Part shown: in pieces, positions 35,961 to 52,443 of the stretch
Numbering within the stretch: the stretch's first letter is position 1
How the letters are laid out: each line of letters starts with the position of its first letter
DNA from: Mesomycoplasma ovipneumoniae
GTDB taxonomy: Bacteria > Bacillota_I > Bacilli_A > Mycoplasmatales > Metamycoplasmataceae
Direction: 5' to 3'
Assembly: GCF_035918255.1 (NCBI RefSeq)
Contig: NZ_CP142136.1
Coordinates: 124,001 to 188,000 of the forward strand
DNA: 64,000 bases
Notes under the pieces: model-generated
Database searches by the model: none
What the model was told of the DNA's origin: nothing
What the model saw: the letters and a program-made list of their open reading frames with translations, nothing else
Program-made: the position numbers and the translations under genes

Positions 35961-36824
35961 TTATTCCTGTTCTGTTATTTTTTGTAGCAGTAATTTAATA
36001 TCCTCATGAAAAAAATAGGATTTTTCAAGAATATCTTTGTTAGTACGGTATTTTTTCTGATTTATAACTAGATATTTTGCATTTTTAAATTTTTTTGTCA
36101 TCTCTTGAAATGGCAATTTAATTAATTGCGGGGTCGTAAATCCAACCCCTATTTCAAGAAAAACTAACTTTTTATCTTTATTTTGTTCAATAAAATTATT
36201 GTAATTTGCTTTTTGGTTGTGGAAGTTTTGATCTTCAACCATTCCTTTAAACGAAATTCTTTTGTTTATTTCTAAAAAGGCATTACATTCTGGGCATTTT
36301 GGCAATAAATTATAGTCAACCTTCATATTTTTTTGATTTTGAACCATTTTTAGAATCAATTCATCATCTTGGTATAAAAAATTTTTACACATTTTTGAGC
36401 ACTGCATTAAATTATATTTACCCTGGATGTAAAAAATTTTTTGATTGTCAAATCCTGATTTTTCAAAAAAACTATCAGAATTTGTGGTTATTATAAAAAA
36501 ATTTTTATTTTCTAAAATTTTTTTCAAATTCAAAAAACTTTCTGATTCTTTTAGATCTAAAAAATTAACTTTTGCAAATCTACTATGAAAAGCTCAGTAT
36601 GTTTCTCATGATCCAAAATCATAAAGCGAAGCTTGAAGCATATCTAAAAAATGATATTTTTCGATAAAATCTTTAAAATTATCACTGAATTTTGACCCAT
36701 AATAATTATTTCCATCTGCACTTGTTAGTCCTGAACCAACTCCAACAACAATTGCATCAGCTGAATCAAGGATTTTCTTGATTTTTATCGCTTGATCTAG
36801 AATACTAAAAGTCCTCAAGTTCAT
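35961..36824 (-). CDS. Macrodomain-linked-type sirtuin (SirTM class)
   Basis: 287 residues. NAD-binding GVGSGLTSADGNNYYG replaces the usual sirtuin GAGxS motif and matches the SirTM class. ITTNSDSFFEKSGF has N115 and D117. FYIQGKYNLMQCSKMC has Gln134 where sirtuin deacetylases have the catalytic His. The zinc cysteines are C142, C146, C177 and C180 (KCPEC). Family knowledge says SirTM enzymes ADP-ribosylate lipoylated GcvH-L rather than deacetylate. The ATG at 36824 (a GTG lies 9 bases earlier) overlaps the gcvH-like gene by 20 bp. Confidence 0.87.
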
Positions 36825-37137
36825 CAAATTCACTTTGGTCTATATCTTTTGCTTTAAAAAGTCAATTTTTGTCTGATTCATGCGAATTCAAAATTTTTGG
36901 ATCCTTTTCAGCTAATTGATTTAGTTCAATAATTCTACATTTTAATGGTGTTTTTATTGAAAAAACGGTTTTTGATGCTTCAATTTTAGCGACAACATCA
37001 TTTTTTTCTAGTTGTTTTTTATTGGTAAATTTTAAAAATCCGATTGTTCCAAGATCATCTTGTAATTCGGCCGTTAAATAGATAGTAAAAATTTCATTTT
37101 TTTGTTCAATTATCAAGAAATTAGCAATTTTTTTCAT
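36805..37137 (-). CDS. GcvH-like lipoyl carrier protein (GcvH-L)
   Basis: 110 residues. The lipoyl domain has K56 in KIEASKTVF as the lipoylation site and a conserved acidic patch TAELQDDLGTIGF before it. A full glycine cleavage system is not seen, and the neighbours are a sirtuin and a lipoate ligase, so it is the operon's substrate carrier rather than a glycine-cleavage protein. Start at 37137 follows AGAGG; an upstream in-frame ATG at 37194 lies in the promoter zone. The last residues (DQSEFDELEDF) are read past one TGA. Confidence 0.87.
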
Positions 37138-37160
37138 AGCAATCCTCTTAAATTTTTTGT

Positions 37161-37180
37161 TAATATCTAAAATGATATTA
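37161..37180. promoter_or_regulatory. Operator-like inverted repeat upstream of the gcvH-L operon
   Basis: TAATATC-TAAAAT-GATATTA, perfect 7-bp arms, between the likely TGGTAATAT -10 region and the Shine-Dalgarno. It may bind a regulator. No other copy was noticed. Confidence 0.35.
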
Positions 37181-37457
37181 CCACAAAAAAGCAACTTATG
37201 GCAAAAAATCTATAAATATAAATAAATCAGTACAAAAATTCAATAAATTAGTATATTAATTTCAAAAAAATCATGAATACAGTGTCAAATTAAAAGAATG
37301 GAGAATCAGATTTAAAAACAAAATTATAAACACTCACTACTTTTTTATAAAATTATAAAAAATTATTGTGGATAAAATTAAAAATCAGCATGGCTATAAT
37401 TAAATAATTTTTACTTTCTTAGCGAATTATAGACTTTAATTAAAAAAATAATTTGGA

Positions 37458-37487
37458 TTGCAAAAAATTTTGCAAAGATGGTATAAT
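37458..37487 (+). promoter_or_regulatory. Promoter of the secreted-protein/ABC operon
   Basis: TTGCAA (37458-37463), an 18-base spacer and extended TGGTATAAT (37482-37487). A17 and a palindrome lie between it and the ATG. Confidence 0.65.
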
Positions 37488-37501
37488 AGTAAAAGCATTT
37501 T

Positions 37502-37518
37502 AAAAAAAAAAAAAAAAA
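37502..37518 (+). repeat. A17 homopolymer in the leader of the secreted-protein gene
   Basis: Seventeen A residues 15 bases after the -10. It would be transcribed, and its length may change expression. Confidence 0.6.
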
Positions 37519-37522
37519 TACT

Positions 37523-37541
37523 GATAATTATCATCATTATT
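37523..37541. promoter_or_regulatory. Fur-box-like palindrome
   Basis: GATAATTATCATCATTATT matches the E. coli Fur consensus GATAATGATAATCATTATC at 16 of 19 bases. TGATAATTATCA (37522-37533) is a perfect palindrome. It lies in the leader, where a repressor could block transcription. Chance matches are frequent in AT-rich DNA. Confidence 0.35.
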
Positions 37542-37560
37542 TTTTTAGAAAGGCATATTT

Positions 37561-38388
37561 ATGTTTATTTCAAAATTAAAAAAAATTTTAGGCTTCGCAT
37601 TTATTGGCCTTATTCCTGTAACATTTTTTTCCTATAGTAGCGTCCATAACAATATAAATTTAACAAACAAAAACTCACAACCTCAATCATTTTCATATTA
37701 TCATTATTATCAAAACAAAGCATTAAGAGCAAAAAAAGCGTGGGGTATTTTAAAAGAAATTTATAGATCAAATCACAAGGGGCAATATATAATTCCGTCT
37801 TCCATATTTAATCCAAATGGTATTGATTTTGAAGAAAATCACAAATTCCGAATAACCAATCAAGGAGAATTAGAAATTCTTATTAAAGGTATTAAACAAG
37901 TTGTATATTGGGGCGGATTATTTTGGCAAGATAAAGCTGCATGAATAGGAACAACTGAAATTAAGTACAAAAAAACTAGCAACTTTTCTAATTATTATAA
38001 TTCTAAACCTGAACGAATTCAATTGAATGCGCATGCTTGAATTTCTGGACTAGCTACCCCGTCTTTTGAAATAAATGGTAAGGTAGCTTATGCTACTGAA
38101 AAAAGGCAAGTAACTGCTGAAATTGGCGCATCAGCAAAATTGGAATTTAATTCCTATGAATTAATAGAAACTTTTGAAAAAAGCAATGCTGATAGATTAG
38201 TAATCAATTATCAAGGTACTGGATGGAATTATAGCATATCAGATTTTGGTCAATATGCAACCGGATTAGTGATAGACGACTATGAATATACTTCAATCTC
38301 GACAAATAACCCGCTAATTCCCGAGAAAAATTCAAATTACGGGTCCACCATATTCCCACATTATATGGATGAAAAAAGTAAATTTTAA
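37561..38388 (+). CDS. Secreted protein of unknown function, partner of two ABC fusion genes
   Basis: 275 residues with TGA-Trp. A signal peptide at about 1-25 (KKILGFAFIGLIPVTFFSYS) has no lipobox Cys, so the protein should be secreted or surface-bound. The rest is rich in aromatic and Asn residues (QGTGWNYSISDFGQYATG near the end). It is not recognised. Only 2 bp separate its stop from the following ABC gene, and a decayed relative lies next to another ABC fusion at 11332-11505. This suggests a substrate, toxin or bacteriocin-like peptide and its exporter. The link to the lactococcin-972 type is a guess from architecture only. Confidence 0.75.
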
Positions 38389-38390
38389 TA

Positions 38391-40712
38391 ATGATAAAAA
38401 TAGAAAATTTAACTAAAAAAATTAATAACAAATTTATTTTTAATAATTTAAATCTGGAAATTCCTTTAAATAAAATTACATTTGTAATTGGAAAATCTGG
38501 AATTGGTAAATCTACTCTAATTAATTTAATTGCCGGATTTACAAAAAAAGACAGTGGAAAAATCTCCTTTTTTGATGAAAATGGTTCTGAAATTAAAAAA
38601 CCATTAGTTGATGTTGTTTTTCAAGACTTTAATTTAATTGAGTCATTAAGTATAAAAAATAATATTTTAATAGCAAATCACATTTTGAATCGCGAATCAG
38701 ATGATTTAGAAATACAACAAGCCGCGAATTCTATTGGCATTGAAACCAACAAATTAGATCAAGTAGCGAAAAATTTATCTGGTGGTGAAAAACAACGTGC
38801 AGCATTTTTAAGAAGTTTATCAAGAAAAAGTGATTTTATTTTGCTTGACGAACCAACTGGTAATTTGGACCATGAAAATTCCATTGCCTTACTCGATTTG
38901 TTAGTTAAAGCTTCTGAAAATAAAACAATTTTAATTGTTAGTCATGATTTAGAATTAGCCAACCAATATGCTGATCAAATTATTAATTTAGAAAATTTGT
39001 CCGTTAATGTTATAGAAAATAGTAAACAAATTAATGTTGAATCAAAAAATAAGCACTCAAACCTAATATCAAATCAAGTCTATAAAAAACCAGGTTTCTT
39101 ACAAAAATTCAAAGTAGCTTTATTGCTTGTACTGGCAGATTTTAAGTCAAAAATTACGAGTTTTATTTTAGTTCTAGTAACATTTTTTGCTTTAATTTTT
39201 AGCATGGTTATTTTCATGAACTTACATGTTTCGGCAAAAAATATAGTCATTGACACGGTTGCCCAATCAAATTTTGACGCTATTGCAATTCGCGAAAAGG
39301 ATATTATTTCTTTAGCCCCCGAAGAAATCGCCCAACTTAAAAAGGATAATCCCAAAATAAAACATACTACTTTATTATATAGCAGCCTTAAAGATTATAC
39401 ATTTATCTATAATGATAACGTTTCTCTTGAGAATCGTTCTATTTGACCAACTGATGAATCTGATTTTTTTAAAAACAGATTCAGTTCATTTAGTAAAGAT
39501 AAAAATTTTGGTAACAGGTTTATTACCAATCCAAATGAAGTTATCCTCTCACAAAAATTAATTGAAGAATTAGAAATTGATAATCCAATTGGAAAAACAA
39601 TTAAAATTGTTCACCTTAATTCATTAAATTTAGGGGAAAACCTTAAAGATTTAGAACCCTTTTCTGAATCAGCAACAATTGTGGGAATTTTAGATAAGTC
39701 TCTTGATGATGGTAACAATTTTTCGCTTGTTCACATAGATAAATTAAAGTCAGTTTATCAAAAATCAAAACCAATTGAAAAAGAAAGTAAATTTGATCGA
39801 TTTGAGTTTTTACCTGATGATTATTTTTCATTAGACTTTTCAGGGTATGTTTCTAGTAGACAATCCATCGTAGCAACTGACGAAACACTTTTAGAACCCA
39901 AAAAAATACATAAGTCTTTCTATGAGAATTCAAATCAAGCCAATTCAATAAACTTGAAAAAAGGTACATTACCTAAAAATTTTAATGAAATAGCAGTTAG
40001 CTCGAATATAACTGACAAAACAGGAAAACTTTTAAAAATTACTAATAATAATGAAAACACTTTAATTTTTAAAGTTGTTGGAGTGTTTGATCCTGAAAAA
40101 AATGATGAAAATATCGCTATTTTTAACAATAATATTGAAAAATATTCTAGTGAATTACTTCCAACAGGTGCTGTGGTTTATTTTGATCATGATAATTTAT
40201 ATAATAATATTAATGAATTTTTAAATAAATATAGCAAACCGGGCGTTAGTCGTTATTATTCAACATCTGGCGGTCCGGATCAAATTCTAAATCGAGTAAT
40301 TAACACTCAATATGTTTTGTTATTAATTATTTTTGTGTCAATAATAATTTTTGGAATAAGTTTGTTAATTTTTGTGTCATTATATGCAACAAATCTTTCT
40401 AAATTCAAGAAAAAATCAATTGGTATTCTAAAGTCTCTTGGTGGAAAAACATCACAAATTTTCTTGTATCATTGATTAAATTTGGTAATACTTTCTGCTT
40501 TTGTTTTCATTTTGGGTATTGTATTTTCAATTTCTTTTGTGCCTTTAATTTATGGTGCAATTTCACATCAAAATTCAGTTTTTCCTGATTATCAGCAAAT
40601 TAGCGTTATTTTTATAATTACCTGGGTTGCAAGTTTCTTTATTTTATCAACCATATATTCATTAATTTCTTATATAACTTATAAAAAAGATATTGTGACA
40701 TTATTAAAATAA
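38391..40712 (+). CDS. ABC transporter, ATPase fused to FtsX/MacB-type permease (773 aa)
   Basis: 773 residues. ATPase (1-215) with Walker A GKSGIGKSTLI, signature LSGGEKQRAAFLRSL, Walker B FILLDEPTGNLD and H-loop IVSHDLELA. A TM at about 250-280 is followed by a large extracytoplasmic domain, longer than in the two 650-residue paralogues. Three C-terminal TMs are present (KKSIGILKSLGGKTSQIFLYHW). It starts 2 bp after the secreted-protein gene, so it is probably translationally coupled. The ATPase region is nearly identical in DNA to those of the two other fusions, showing recent duplication. Confidence 0.88.
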
Positions 40713-40800
40713 TTTTTAAAAATTATTAAAACTATATTTTTTTACCAAAGTCTTAATTTTATAATGTTAAATAAGACGAATGTACCAAACTTGGAGTAAA

Positions 40801-42753
40801 ATGATAAAAATTGAGAATTTAACGAAAAAGATTGATAAAAAAATCATCTTTGATAATCTAAATCTTGATATTCCTTCAAAAAAAATAACGTTTATAATTG
40901 GTAAATCAGGAATTGGGAAAACCACGCTAATTAATTTAATTGCCGGTTTTACTAAAAAAGATAGTGGAAAAATTTCTTTTTTGGATGAAAGTGGTTCTGA
41001 AATTAAAAAACCATTAGTTGATGTTGTTTTTCAGGACTTCAATTTAATCACTAATATTTCATCAGAAAATAATGTTTTAATTGCAAATAATGTAATAAAT
41101 AGAGTTTTAGATCCAAAAGAATTGGAACAACAAGCTAAATATGTGTCAATAGAAACTCAGCAATTAAAGCAAAAAGTAAATAATTTATCTGGTGGTGAAA
41201 AACAAAGAATAGCAATTCTCCGTTCGCTTTCAAGAGATAGTGATTTTATTTTGCTTGATGAACCAACTGGAAATTTAGATTTTGAAAACGGTGTTTCTGT
41301 ATTTGAAAATTTAAAAAATATTGTAAAAAATAAAACAATATTAGTGGTTAGTCACAATTTAGAATTTGCAAAAAAATATGCCGACAAGATCATTCGTATT
41401 GAAAAAGGAAAAATTTCCGAAGAAAACATTGACAAAAGTGAACAAAATTTAGCAATTAACAATGAAAAAAGTAGTCAATTAGTTTCTTTTAAGACTTCCT
41501 CCTATTCAAAAATTGCAAAAATTAAGCAAGAATTAAAAACAGGTTTATTGCTTACTCTGGCGGATTATAAATCAAAAATAGTTTCAACCATTTTATTTGT
41601 AATACTTTTTCTAACAAGTTTTTTTGGGACATTATTATTTGGTGTTTTAAATTTAAATATTTCAGCCTCTAATTCTCTTAAAGTTAATGAACTTCAACTT
41701 GATTCTGTTTTAATTAGCAAAAAATCTGAAAGAGATGTGGCGACCTTCACAGATAATGACATTAATAATCTCAGAGAAAAAAATAAAACAATAAAAAAAA
41801 TTATTCCTTTCTTTACCTTCCCAACATTAGCTTTTGAATATAATGACAAAAGAAAGTTAGGAGTACATATTGATTACATTGATGAAAGTGAATTTTTTAA
41901 AAATAGGTTCAATTTTGATCAAAAAAATTTAATAGGAAGAAACATTGAAAACATAGATGAAATTATAATTTCAAAAGAAGTGGCTACAGAACTAGATATC
42001 AAGGAACCAAGAAAACAAGAAATTGCTGTTTTGGCTGGCGACAAAGATATAAAAAGATTAAAAGTTGTTGGAATAAATAATTTACTTAATGCAAAAAAAT
42101 TAAACCTAAGTTTTTTGCATTATAAATTCGGTGAAGAAATCGAATTACAAAAAAGCAAAAACAACAAACCAGACAATTCACAAGCTAGTCAAACCAACAA
42201 AATAGAACCAATTATTTTAAGGTTGTATTTTGAAAATGATAATTTGGAAAATAATATTGACAACTTTATTGAGAATAATAAAGAGTATAATGTTGACTCC
42301 TCATTAAAAGGCATATCAAAACTCACTTATAATTTACAAAATTTTATAAATATAATTGTTGGAGCAATTTTAATTGTTTTTATAGCAATTCTATTGATAC
42401 AAACGATTTTTTATACAAAAAACCTAACTGATTCAAAAGTAAAATTAATTGGAATCCTAAAGGCGCTTCGCGCTAAGACATGGCAGATTTTTCTTTATCA
42501 TTGATTAAATATAATTATAATTTCTTTTCTAATTTTAGTCATTAACTTATCAGTGTCTCTCCCGTTAATTCCAAAAATTTACATTCGAATACTCGGTGAA
42601 GAAGCCATATATCCTTCGACTTCACAAATAGTAATGTTAATTTTCATAATATGAATAGCAATGTTTGTTATAATTTCGTTTATTTACTTATTGATTTCAT
42701 GGATTAATTATAGAAAACCTGTCACAAAATTGCTAAAATTCGATCAATTTTAA
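40801..42753 (+). CDS. ABC transporter, ATPase fused to FtsX/MacB-type permease (650 aa)
   Basis: 650 residues, the same length and design as 9347-11299. ATPase with GKSGIGKTTLI, LSGGEKQRIAILRSL and FILLDEPTGNLD, one TM at about 240-265, an extracytoplasmic domain with HIDYIDESEFFKNRFNFD, and three C-terminal TMs ending RKPVTKLLKFDQF. An earlier ATG at 40780 has no better Shine-Dalgarno, and alignment with the paralogues supports 40801. It is about 90 bp downstream of the 773-residue gene, so it is likely the same operon. The terminator follows at 42783. Confidence 0.88.
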
Positions 42754-42782
42754 CGATCACTTTTTAAAAAAAGATAATTTAC

Positions 42783-42820
42783 TACCAAATATTTTTTTCA
42801 AAATATTTGGTATTTTATTT
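42783..42820 (+). terminator. Terminator of the secreted-protein/ABC operon
   Basis: TACCAAATATTTT (42783-42795) pairs with its perfect complement (42800-42812), then a T-rich run. Confidence 0.82.
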
Positions 42821-42973
42821 TTTAGAGCGCCAATAAACATCACCCAAAAATGGAATATTTTAACATAATGCTTAATTTTGCTGAGATAGAACAAAAAAGT
42901 TCTGAATTTTTTAAATCAATATACTAATTTAAACCAAAATTTGTACTATTTTTTTAGTTTTATCCTGTTTAGA

Positions 42974-43002
42974 TTCGCTTAATAGCCGGACAATGGTAAA
43001 AT
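42974..43002 (+). promoter_or_regulatory. Promoter of mod1
   Basis: TTCGCT (42974-42979), 17 bases, extended TGGTAAAAT (42997-43002). AAAAAGG precedes the ATG. The same layout occurs before mod2 and mod3 with a better -35, TTGCCT. Confidence 0.6.
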
Positions 43003-43033
43003 ATTGAAAAACAAAATTAAAAAGGCCTAAAAT

Positions 43034-44754
<1,721 letters not shown>

Positions 44755-44870
44755 AATTTGCTTGTATAAAAATGTTTTTCATAAAATTTGATTAGATAAG
44801 TAAAAAATTAAGGTAATTAGTGTAAAAAAATCTAGATTTTCATTTATTTTTTGAATATTTTTTTAAAAAA

Positions 44871-44957
44871 TTAAGCAAAATTTTTGATCATATCACCATT
44901 ATTAACGATGAAATACCCAAAAAGAAAAGCAAAGTGCTTTCATATGATCGTTTTTAA
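44871..44957 (+). pseudogene. Short coding relic between mod1 and mod2
   Basis: Reads FDHITIINDEIPKKK and ends LSYDRF-stop in a 29-codon frame; the same frame and stop occur at 46821-46907. It looks like the C-terminus of a lost gene, but its source is unknown. The outer part forms an 8-bp stem GATCATAT/ATATGATC. Confidence 0.4.
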
Positions 44958-45009
44958 CACAGCAAAAAACCAAAATTTACCCTATTTTTTCAGTTTTATT
45001 CTGTTTCCA

Positions 45010-45038
45010 TTGCCTTAATAGACGGAAAATGGTAAAAT
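45010..45038 (+). promoter_or_regulatory. Promoter of mod2
   Basis: TTGCCT (45010-45015), 17 bases, extended TGGTAAAAT (45033-45038). AAAAGG lies 10 bases before the ATG. Confidence 0.65.
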
Positions 45039-45069
45039 ATTACAAAATACAACTAAAAAGGCCTAAAAT

Positions 45070-46746
<1,677 letters not shown>

Positions 46747-46820
46747 AATTTGCTTGTGAAAAAAAGTTTTTCATTAAATTTGATTAGATAAGTAAAAATT
46801 TAGGGTGATTGGTGAAAAAA

Positions 46821-46907
46821 ATTAACAAAATTTTTGATCATATAACCATTATTAACGATGAAATGTCCAAAAAGAAAAACAAATTGTTGTCATATGATCA
46901 TTTTTAA
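46821..46907 (+). pseudogene. Short coding relic between mod2 and mod3
   Basis: Reads FDHITIINDEMSKKK and ends LSYDHF-stop, the counterpart of 44871-44957 with the same length and mostly conservative changes. Confidence 0.4.
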
Positions 46908-46959
46908 CACAGCAAAAAACAAAGTTTGTCCTATTTTTTTCAGTTTTATTCTGTTTCCA

Positions 46960-46988
46960 TTGCCTTAATAGTTGAACAATGGTAAAAT
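46960..46988 (+). promoter_or_regulatory. Promoter of mod3
   Basis: TTGCCT (46960-46965), 17 bases, extended TGGTAAAAT (46983-46988). Confidence 0.65.
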
Positions 46989-47019
46989 ATTACAAAATAC
47001 AACTAAAAAGGCCTAAAAT

Positions 47020-48803
<1,784 letters not shown>

Positions 48804-48807
48804 AATT

Positions 48808-51222
48808 ATGGAATTAACCCAATCTCAACTTAAAGCCGTTGAACAATTAGTTGGAAAAACAACTTCATATCTCATTAGTAGTGAAGAAATTGAGCTAAAA
48901 TTACAGAATGATGAAAACCAAACAAATCCAGCAAAACTAAAAAATGCAATTTATTTTAAAGCGCCGACAGGATCAGGAAAAACTTTCATGATTCTAAACT
49001 ATATTGATAAATTAATTGAATGAAATAAAGCCAATGCTGGTAAAGAATTAGTTTTTGTAATTGTAACATTATCGAGTGCTGAATTACCTAAGCAAATGGA
49101 AGAAAGTTTTAACGAATATAAAATTTTTATAAAAAACGCAAATTTAAAAATAGAGAGAATTGAAAGTCCTTCAAACTTGAAAAGAACGGCAAAAGTTGAT
49201 AAAAACTATGAATTTTTTGCCACACCTGATTCAGTTTTTATTATGGGTGGAGCATCTTTTAAATCAAATTCTATTTTACGTGAACAAGGATCAATTGAAG
49301 CATTTTTGTCTGAAATTAAACGAAAAGGGCAAATTCTTATTTATATAAGGGACGAGGCTCATATTGGTTCTGATATTAAAATTACTTCAAAAGACCAAAA
49401 GTTTGAAGAAAAAATGCAACTAAATGCATCATTTATATTGAAAATGACAGCAACCCCAAAAACTGATTTGCCATTAGTTCACCTATCTGAAAAGGATTTA
49501 AGTCAAGATGACGCTCAACTTTTAAAAACCAAAAAAAATCATAATCTTGACTTAGAAATAGGTAAAGATTATGACGATGAAGAAATTTTGGAAATAGCTT
49601 GTAAAAAATTTAACGAAATTAAAAAACAATATAATGATAATATTAAAGAGCCAGGTTTAGAGGGTATTAACCCCGCAATGCTAATTCAAATTGATAATAG
49701 TAGTGAAAAAGATGCCCAAAAAGCGGAAAAATTTGATGAAAATATTAAAAAAATAATTAAAATACTCGAAAAGCATAATCTTAGTTGGGTTAAATATTTT
49801 GATCAAAATAAAAAAGAAAGTAATTTGCGTCAAAAATCTAATTTTACATTACGTGATATTTCTAGAAATATGTCTTCAGTTGATGTAATAATTTTTAAAA
49901 TTGGACCTGCAACAGGATGAAATATTCCAAGAGCATGCATGTTAGTCCAACTTAGAAATATTTCATCTTTTAATTTAAGTATTCAAACAATTGGTAGAAT
50001 AAAAAGAAATCCTTGTCCTACGTATAATTTAAGACATAATTCCATTGCTCATGAATATTTTATTTATAGTAATGTTGACCCTAAAGATAAAAATGTGCTT
50101 AAACTTTTTTTGAAGAAAGAATATAAAAATGACATATTTATATCAGGACAAATCGAACTTCCTGGAACACCTGTTGAAAATAGAAGTAAAATAATTAATG
50201 ATGAACAATATTGAAAAAATTTTAAACATGAATTTGACAATGGTGCTAAGAAGAAAGATGTTAAAAGAACTTTTGAAAAACGTTTGGGAGAATATGAAGA
50301 AGACTATAATGCCAATAAATTTATTTCTATCGACACTGAAGAATATGGTTCAGCAAGATTAATTAAATCAAAAATTTCCAACATTATTGAATTAGAATTA
50401 GCAATTATTAGACTTAAAAATAATTTAAAAAAGTATTTTACTTCTAAAATTTGAGACTTTTTTGCCCAAATGAAACAAGAATTTTTAGGAGATAAACAAA
50501 AAAATGAACAAATTTTAGATTTAATTATTTTGTTAAAATACGGTCAAGAACTTGCTAGAATTTATAAAAAAACGATTAAAGATCAAGTTGAAAACGCTCA
50601 GTATAAACTTATTTTTGAAGAACGTTTGCCTAAAGAAATTGAATTTAGTAGTTCTGAAAACGATAAATTGGTGAAAACTAATGATTCTTTTGCCTATGAA
50701 AAAATTGATGACAAAACATCAAAAGATAATCTTCCGTTAGATTCAGAAGCAGAAGAGTTTTTTGCAAAAGAATTAATAAGAATTAGTAAAACAAAGCAAA
50801 ATATTCGTTTTTGAGCTAAAAACCCAGTCCATACTAAATTAGGTTTTCAATACATTAAGGGAAATGAAATTGCAAAATCATATCCTGATTTTTTGGTTAG
50901 CAAAAATGAAAATTATTTTTATTTTGAAATCAAAAATTATAAAGATTATGATTCTAAAAAAACCCAATTATTAATAAGTAGTTATAATCAATATTTCAAA
51001 GAAAATCAAATAAATCCAAAAAATTTAACCTTAGCTGTTTGCTGAGTTAAACCTGACGAGGGAAAACTTTATTTTGCTGGATCTTCTAATTTAGAGGAAA
51101 TTCGAGATAAAATTGATTTTAATAAAATAACAAATAGCGATATTAACGACATTAACAATGAAGAATTTGAAAAAAATAGAGATCTTATTCCGTGAATGGA
51201 TTTAACCGAGATCATAAAATAA
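48808..51222 (+). CDS. res: Type III restriction endonuclease subunit Res
   Basis: 804 residues with TGA-Trp. Superfamily 2 helicase: Walker A APTGSGKTF (about 52-60), DEAH box RDEAHIGSD (about 182), a later QTIGRIKRN motif VI, and a C-terminal PD-ExK nuclease (PDFLVSK at 693, EIK at 707-709). Res cleaves only in complex with Mod. The gene follows mod3 by 4 bp, and with mod1 and mod3 out of frame, Mod2 would be its working partner. An unprotected-site problem would arise if all three switched OFF, but Res is inactive without Mod. Confidence 0.92.
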
Positions 51223-51247
51223 ATAATAAATGATCTTTCTTAATAAT

Positions 51248-51278
51248 CAAAAAAACCTATAATTCATAGGTTTTTTTG
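51248..51278. terminator. Bidirectional terminator after res
   Basis: CAAAAAAACCTAT pairs with ATAGGTTTTTTTG around loop AATTC. It serves res and the convergent nag-region operon. Confidence 0.85.
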
Positions 51279-51414
51279 TGTTTTCAAACAAAAAAATCTT
51301 AAATATTTTTTATTCTTCAAATATTAATTAAAACCATTTTCAAATTTGAAAGTAATTTGAAAATGGCTAAATTTATCTAACTTTGTGTAGAAATTTATTT
51401 TTAGGTTATTTTTT

Positions 51415-51606
51415 TTAAAAAAGATAAAAACCTGAAATTATAAAGACAAAAGAAAACACAAAAAATATAAAAATTACAAGTCTTATTATCTCTTTTTTAA
51501 AATCTGATCAGTTTTGATTGCGTTTCTTTTGGTAAAATCAAAGAAAAATAGCAATCAAAAACAGGAAAATGGCAATTAAAATTGAAAAAATTAAATATAA
51601 AATCAT
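51415..51606 (-). CDS. Small two-TM membrane protein
   Basis: 63 residues. TM1 at about 2-23 (ILYLIFSILIAIFLFLIAIF), a short basic loop with YQKKRNQNW, and TM2 at about 42-60. It starts 6 bp after the aldolase stop and so is probably last in that operon. Not recognised. It is too short and TGA-split to be found by a plain scan. Confidence 0.6.
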
Positions 51607-51612
51607 AAGATT

Positions 51613-52443
51613 TTATGATAATTCAAGGTAAAAAAGCACTTTTTGGATAATTTTTTCAATTCCTTTTTGATTAATTTTTCTAACGTCATAACTTTTAGGA
51701 TTTTCTTGAAAATATTTTTCAACTTCATTAGAAAAACTAACTAAAAGGTCGGTGCCAACATTAATTTTGTTAATTCCAAAATTGATTGCTTTTTTAATTT
51801 CTTCTAGAGAAAGGCCGCTGGTTCCGTGCATAACAAGCGGGATTTTATAGTCTTTTTTAAAGTTTTTAACTAAGTCCCAATCTAAATTAGCCTTTTTTTT
51901 GTAAATTCCGTGCGCGGTTCCAAAAGCAATTGCAAGAAGATCTGGCTCTGTTTTTTGGTAGAATTTTTTAACACTATCAATTTCAACAATTTGTTCAGCA
52001 TTTTCTTGATGACCAATTTCTTTGCCGCCAATTTGACCTATTTCTAGCTCAAGAAAAACATTTTTTTTATCAGCAATCGATTTAGCTTTTAGTGATTTTT
52101 CGATATTTTCATTAATTGGAAAATTTGAACCATCAAACATTGCAGAATTAAAACCAAATTCAAGGTATTTTTCAAAAAGATTTAAATCATCACAGTGATC
52201 AAGGTGAAAAATAAATTTACCAGTGGAATTTTGAATCGCCGATAAAATCATAGGCGCTAAAATTTCAATGCGTGAATATTTTATTGCCCCTTGGCTTACC
52301 TGAATAATTAAAGGTTTTTGGGAAATTTCCCCTGCTTTAATTACGGCCAAAAGTGTTTCTAAATTTAAAACATTAAAAGCAAAAATTGCTTTATTTTCTG
52401 CATTTAGTTTCAAAAATACAGATCTTGGATCAATAAGTGCCAT
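51613..52443 (-). CDS. fba: Class II fructose/tagatose-bisphosphate aldolase family protein
   Basis: 276 residues, zinc-dependent class II aldolase. Zinc and phosphate motifs: FHLDHCDD, FLELEIGQIGGKE, FGTAHGIYK, MHGTSGLSLEEI and INVGTDL. The reaction splits a ketose-bisphosphate into DHAP and an aldehyde. It overlaps the PTS gene stop by one base (TAATG), so it is in the same operon. The substrate could be fructose- or tagatose-bisphosphate. It may be the organism's main glycolytic aldolase. Confidence 0.88.
   Translation of the reverse strand: MALIDPRSVFLKLNAENKAIFAFNVLNLETLLAVIKAGEISQKPLIIQVSQGAIKYSRIEILAPMILSAIQNSTGKFIFHLDHCDDLNLFEKYLEFGFNSAMFDGSNFPINENIEKSLKAKSIADKKNVFLELEIGQIGGKEIGHQENAEQIVEIDSVKKFYQKTEPDLLAIAFGTAHGIYKKKANLDWDLVKNFKKDYKIPLVMHGTSGLSLEEIKKAINFGINKINVGTDLLVSFSNEVEKYFQENPKSYDVRKINQKGIEKIIQKVLFYLELS

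Noticed and set aside
36805-37137. Glycine cleavage H protein acting in glycine catabolism
   Set aside because: No other glycine-cleavage gene is present and the sirtuin/LplA context fits the GcvH-L role.
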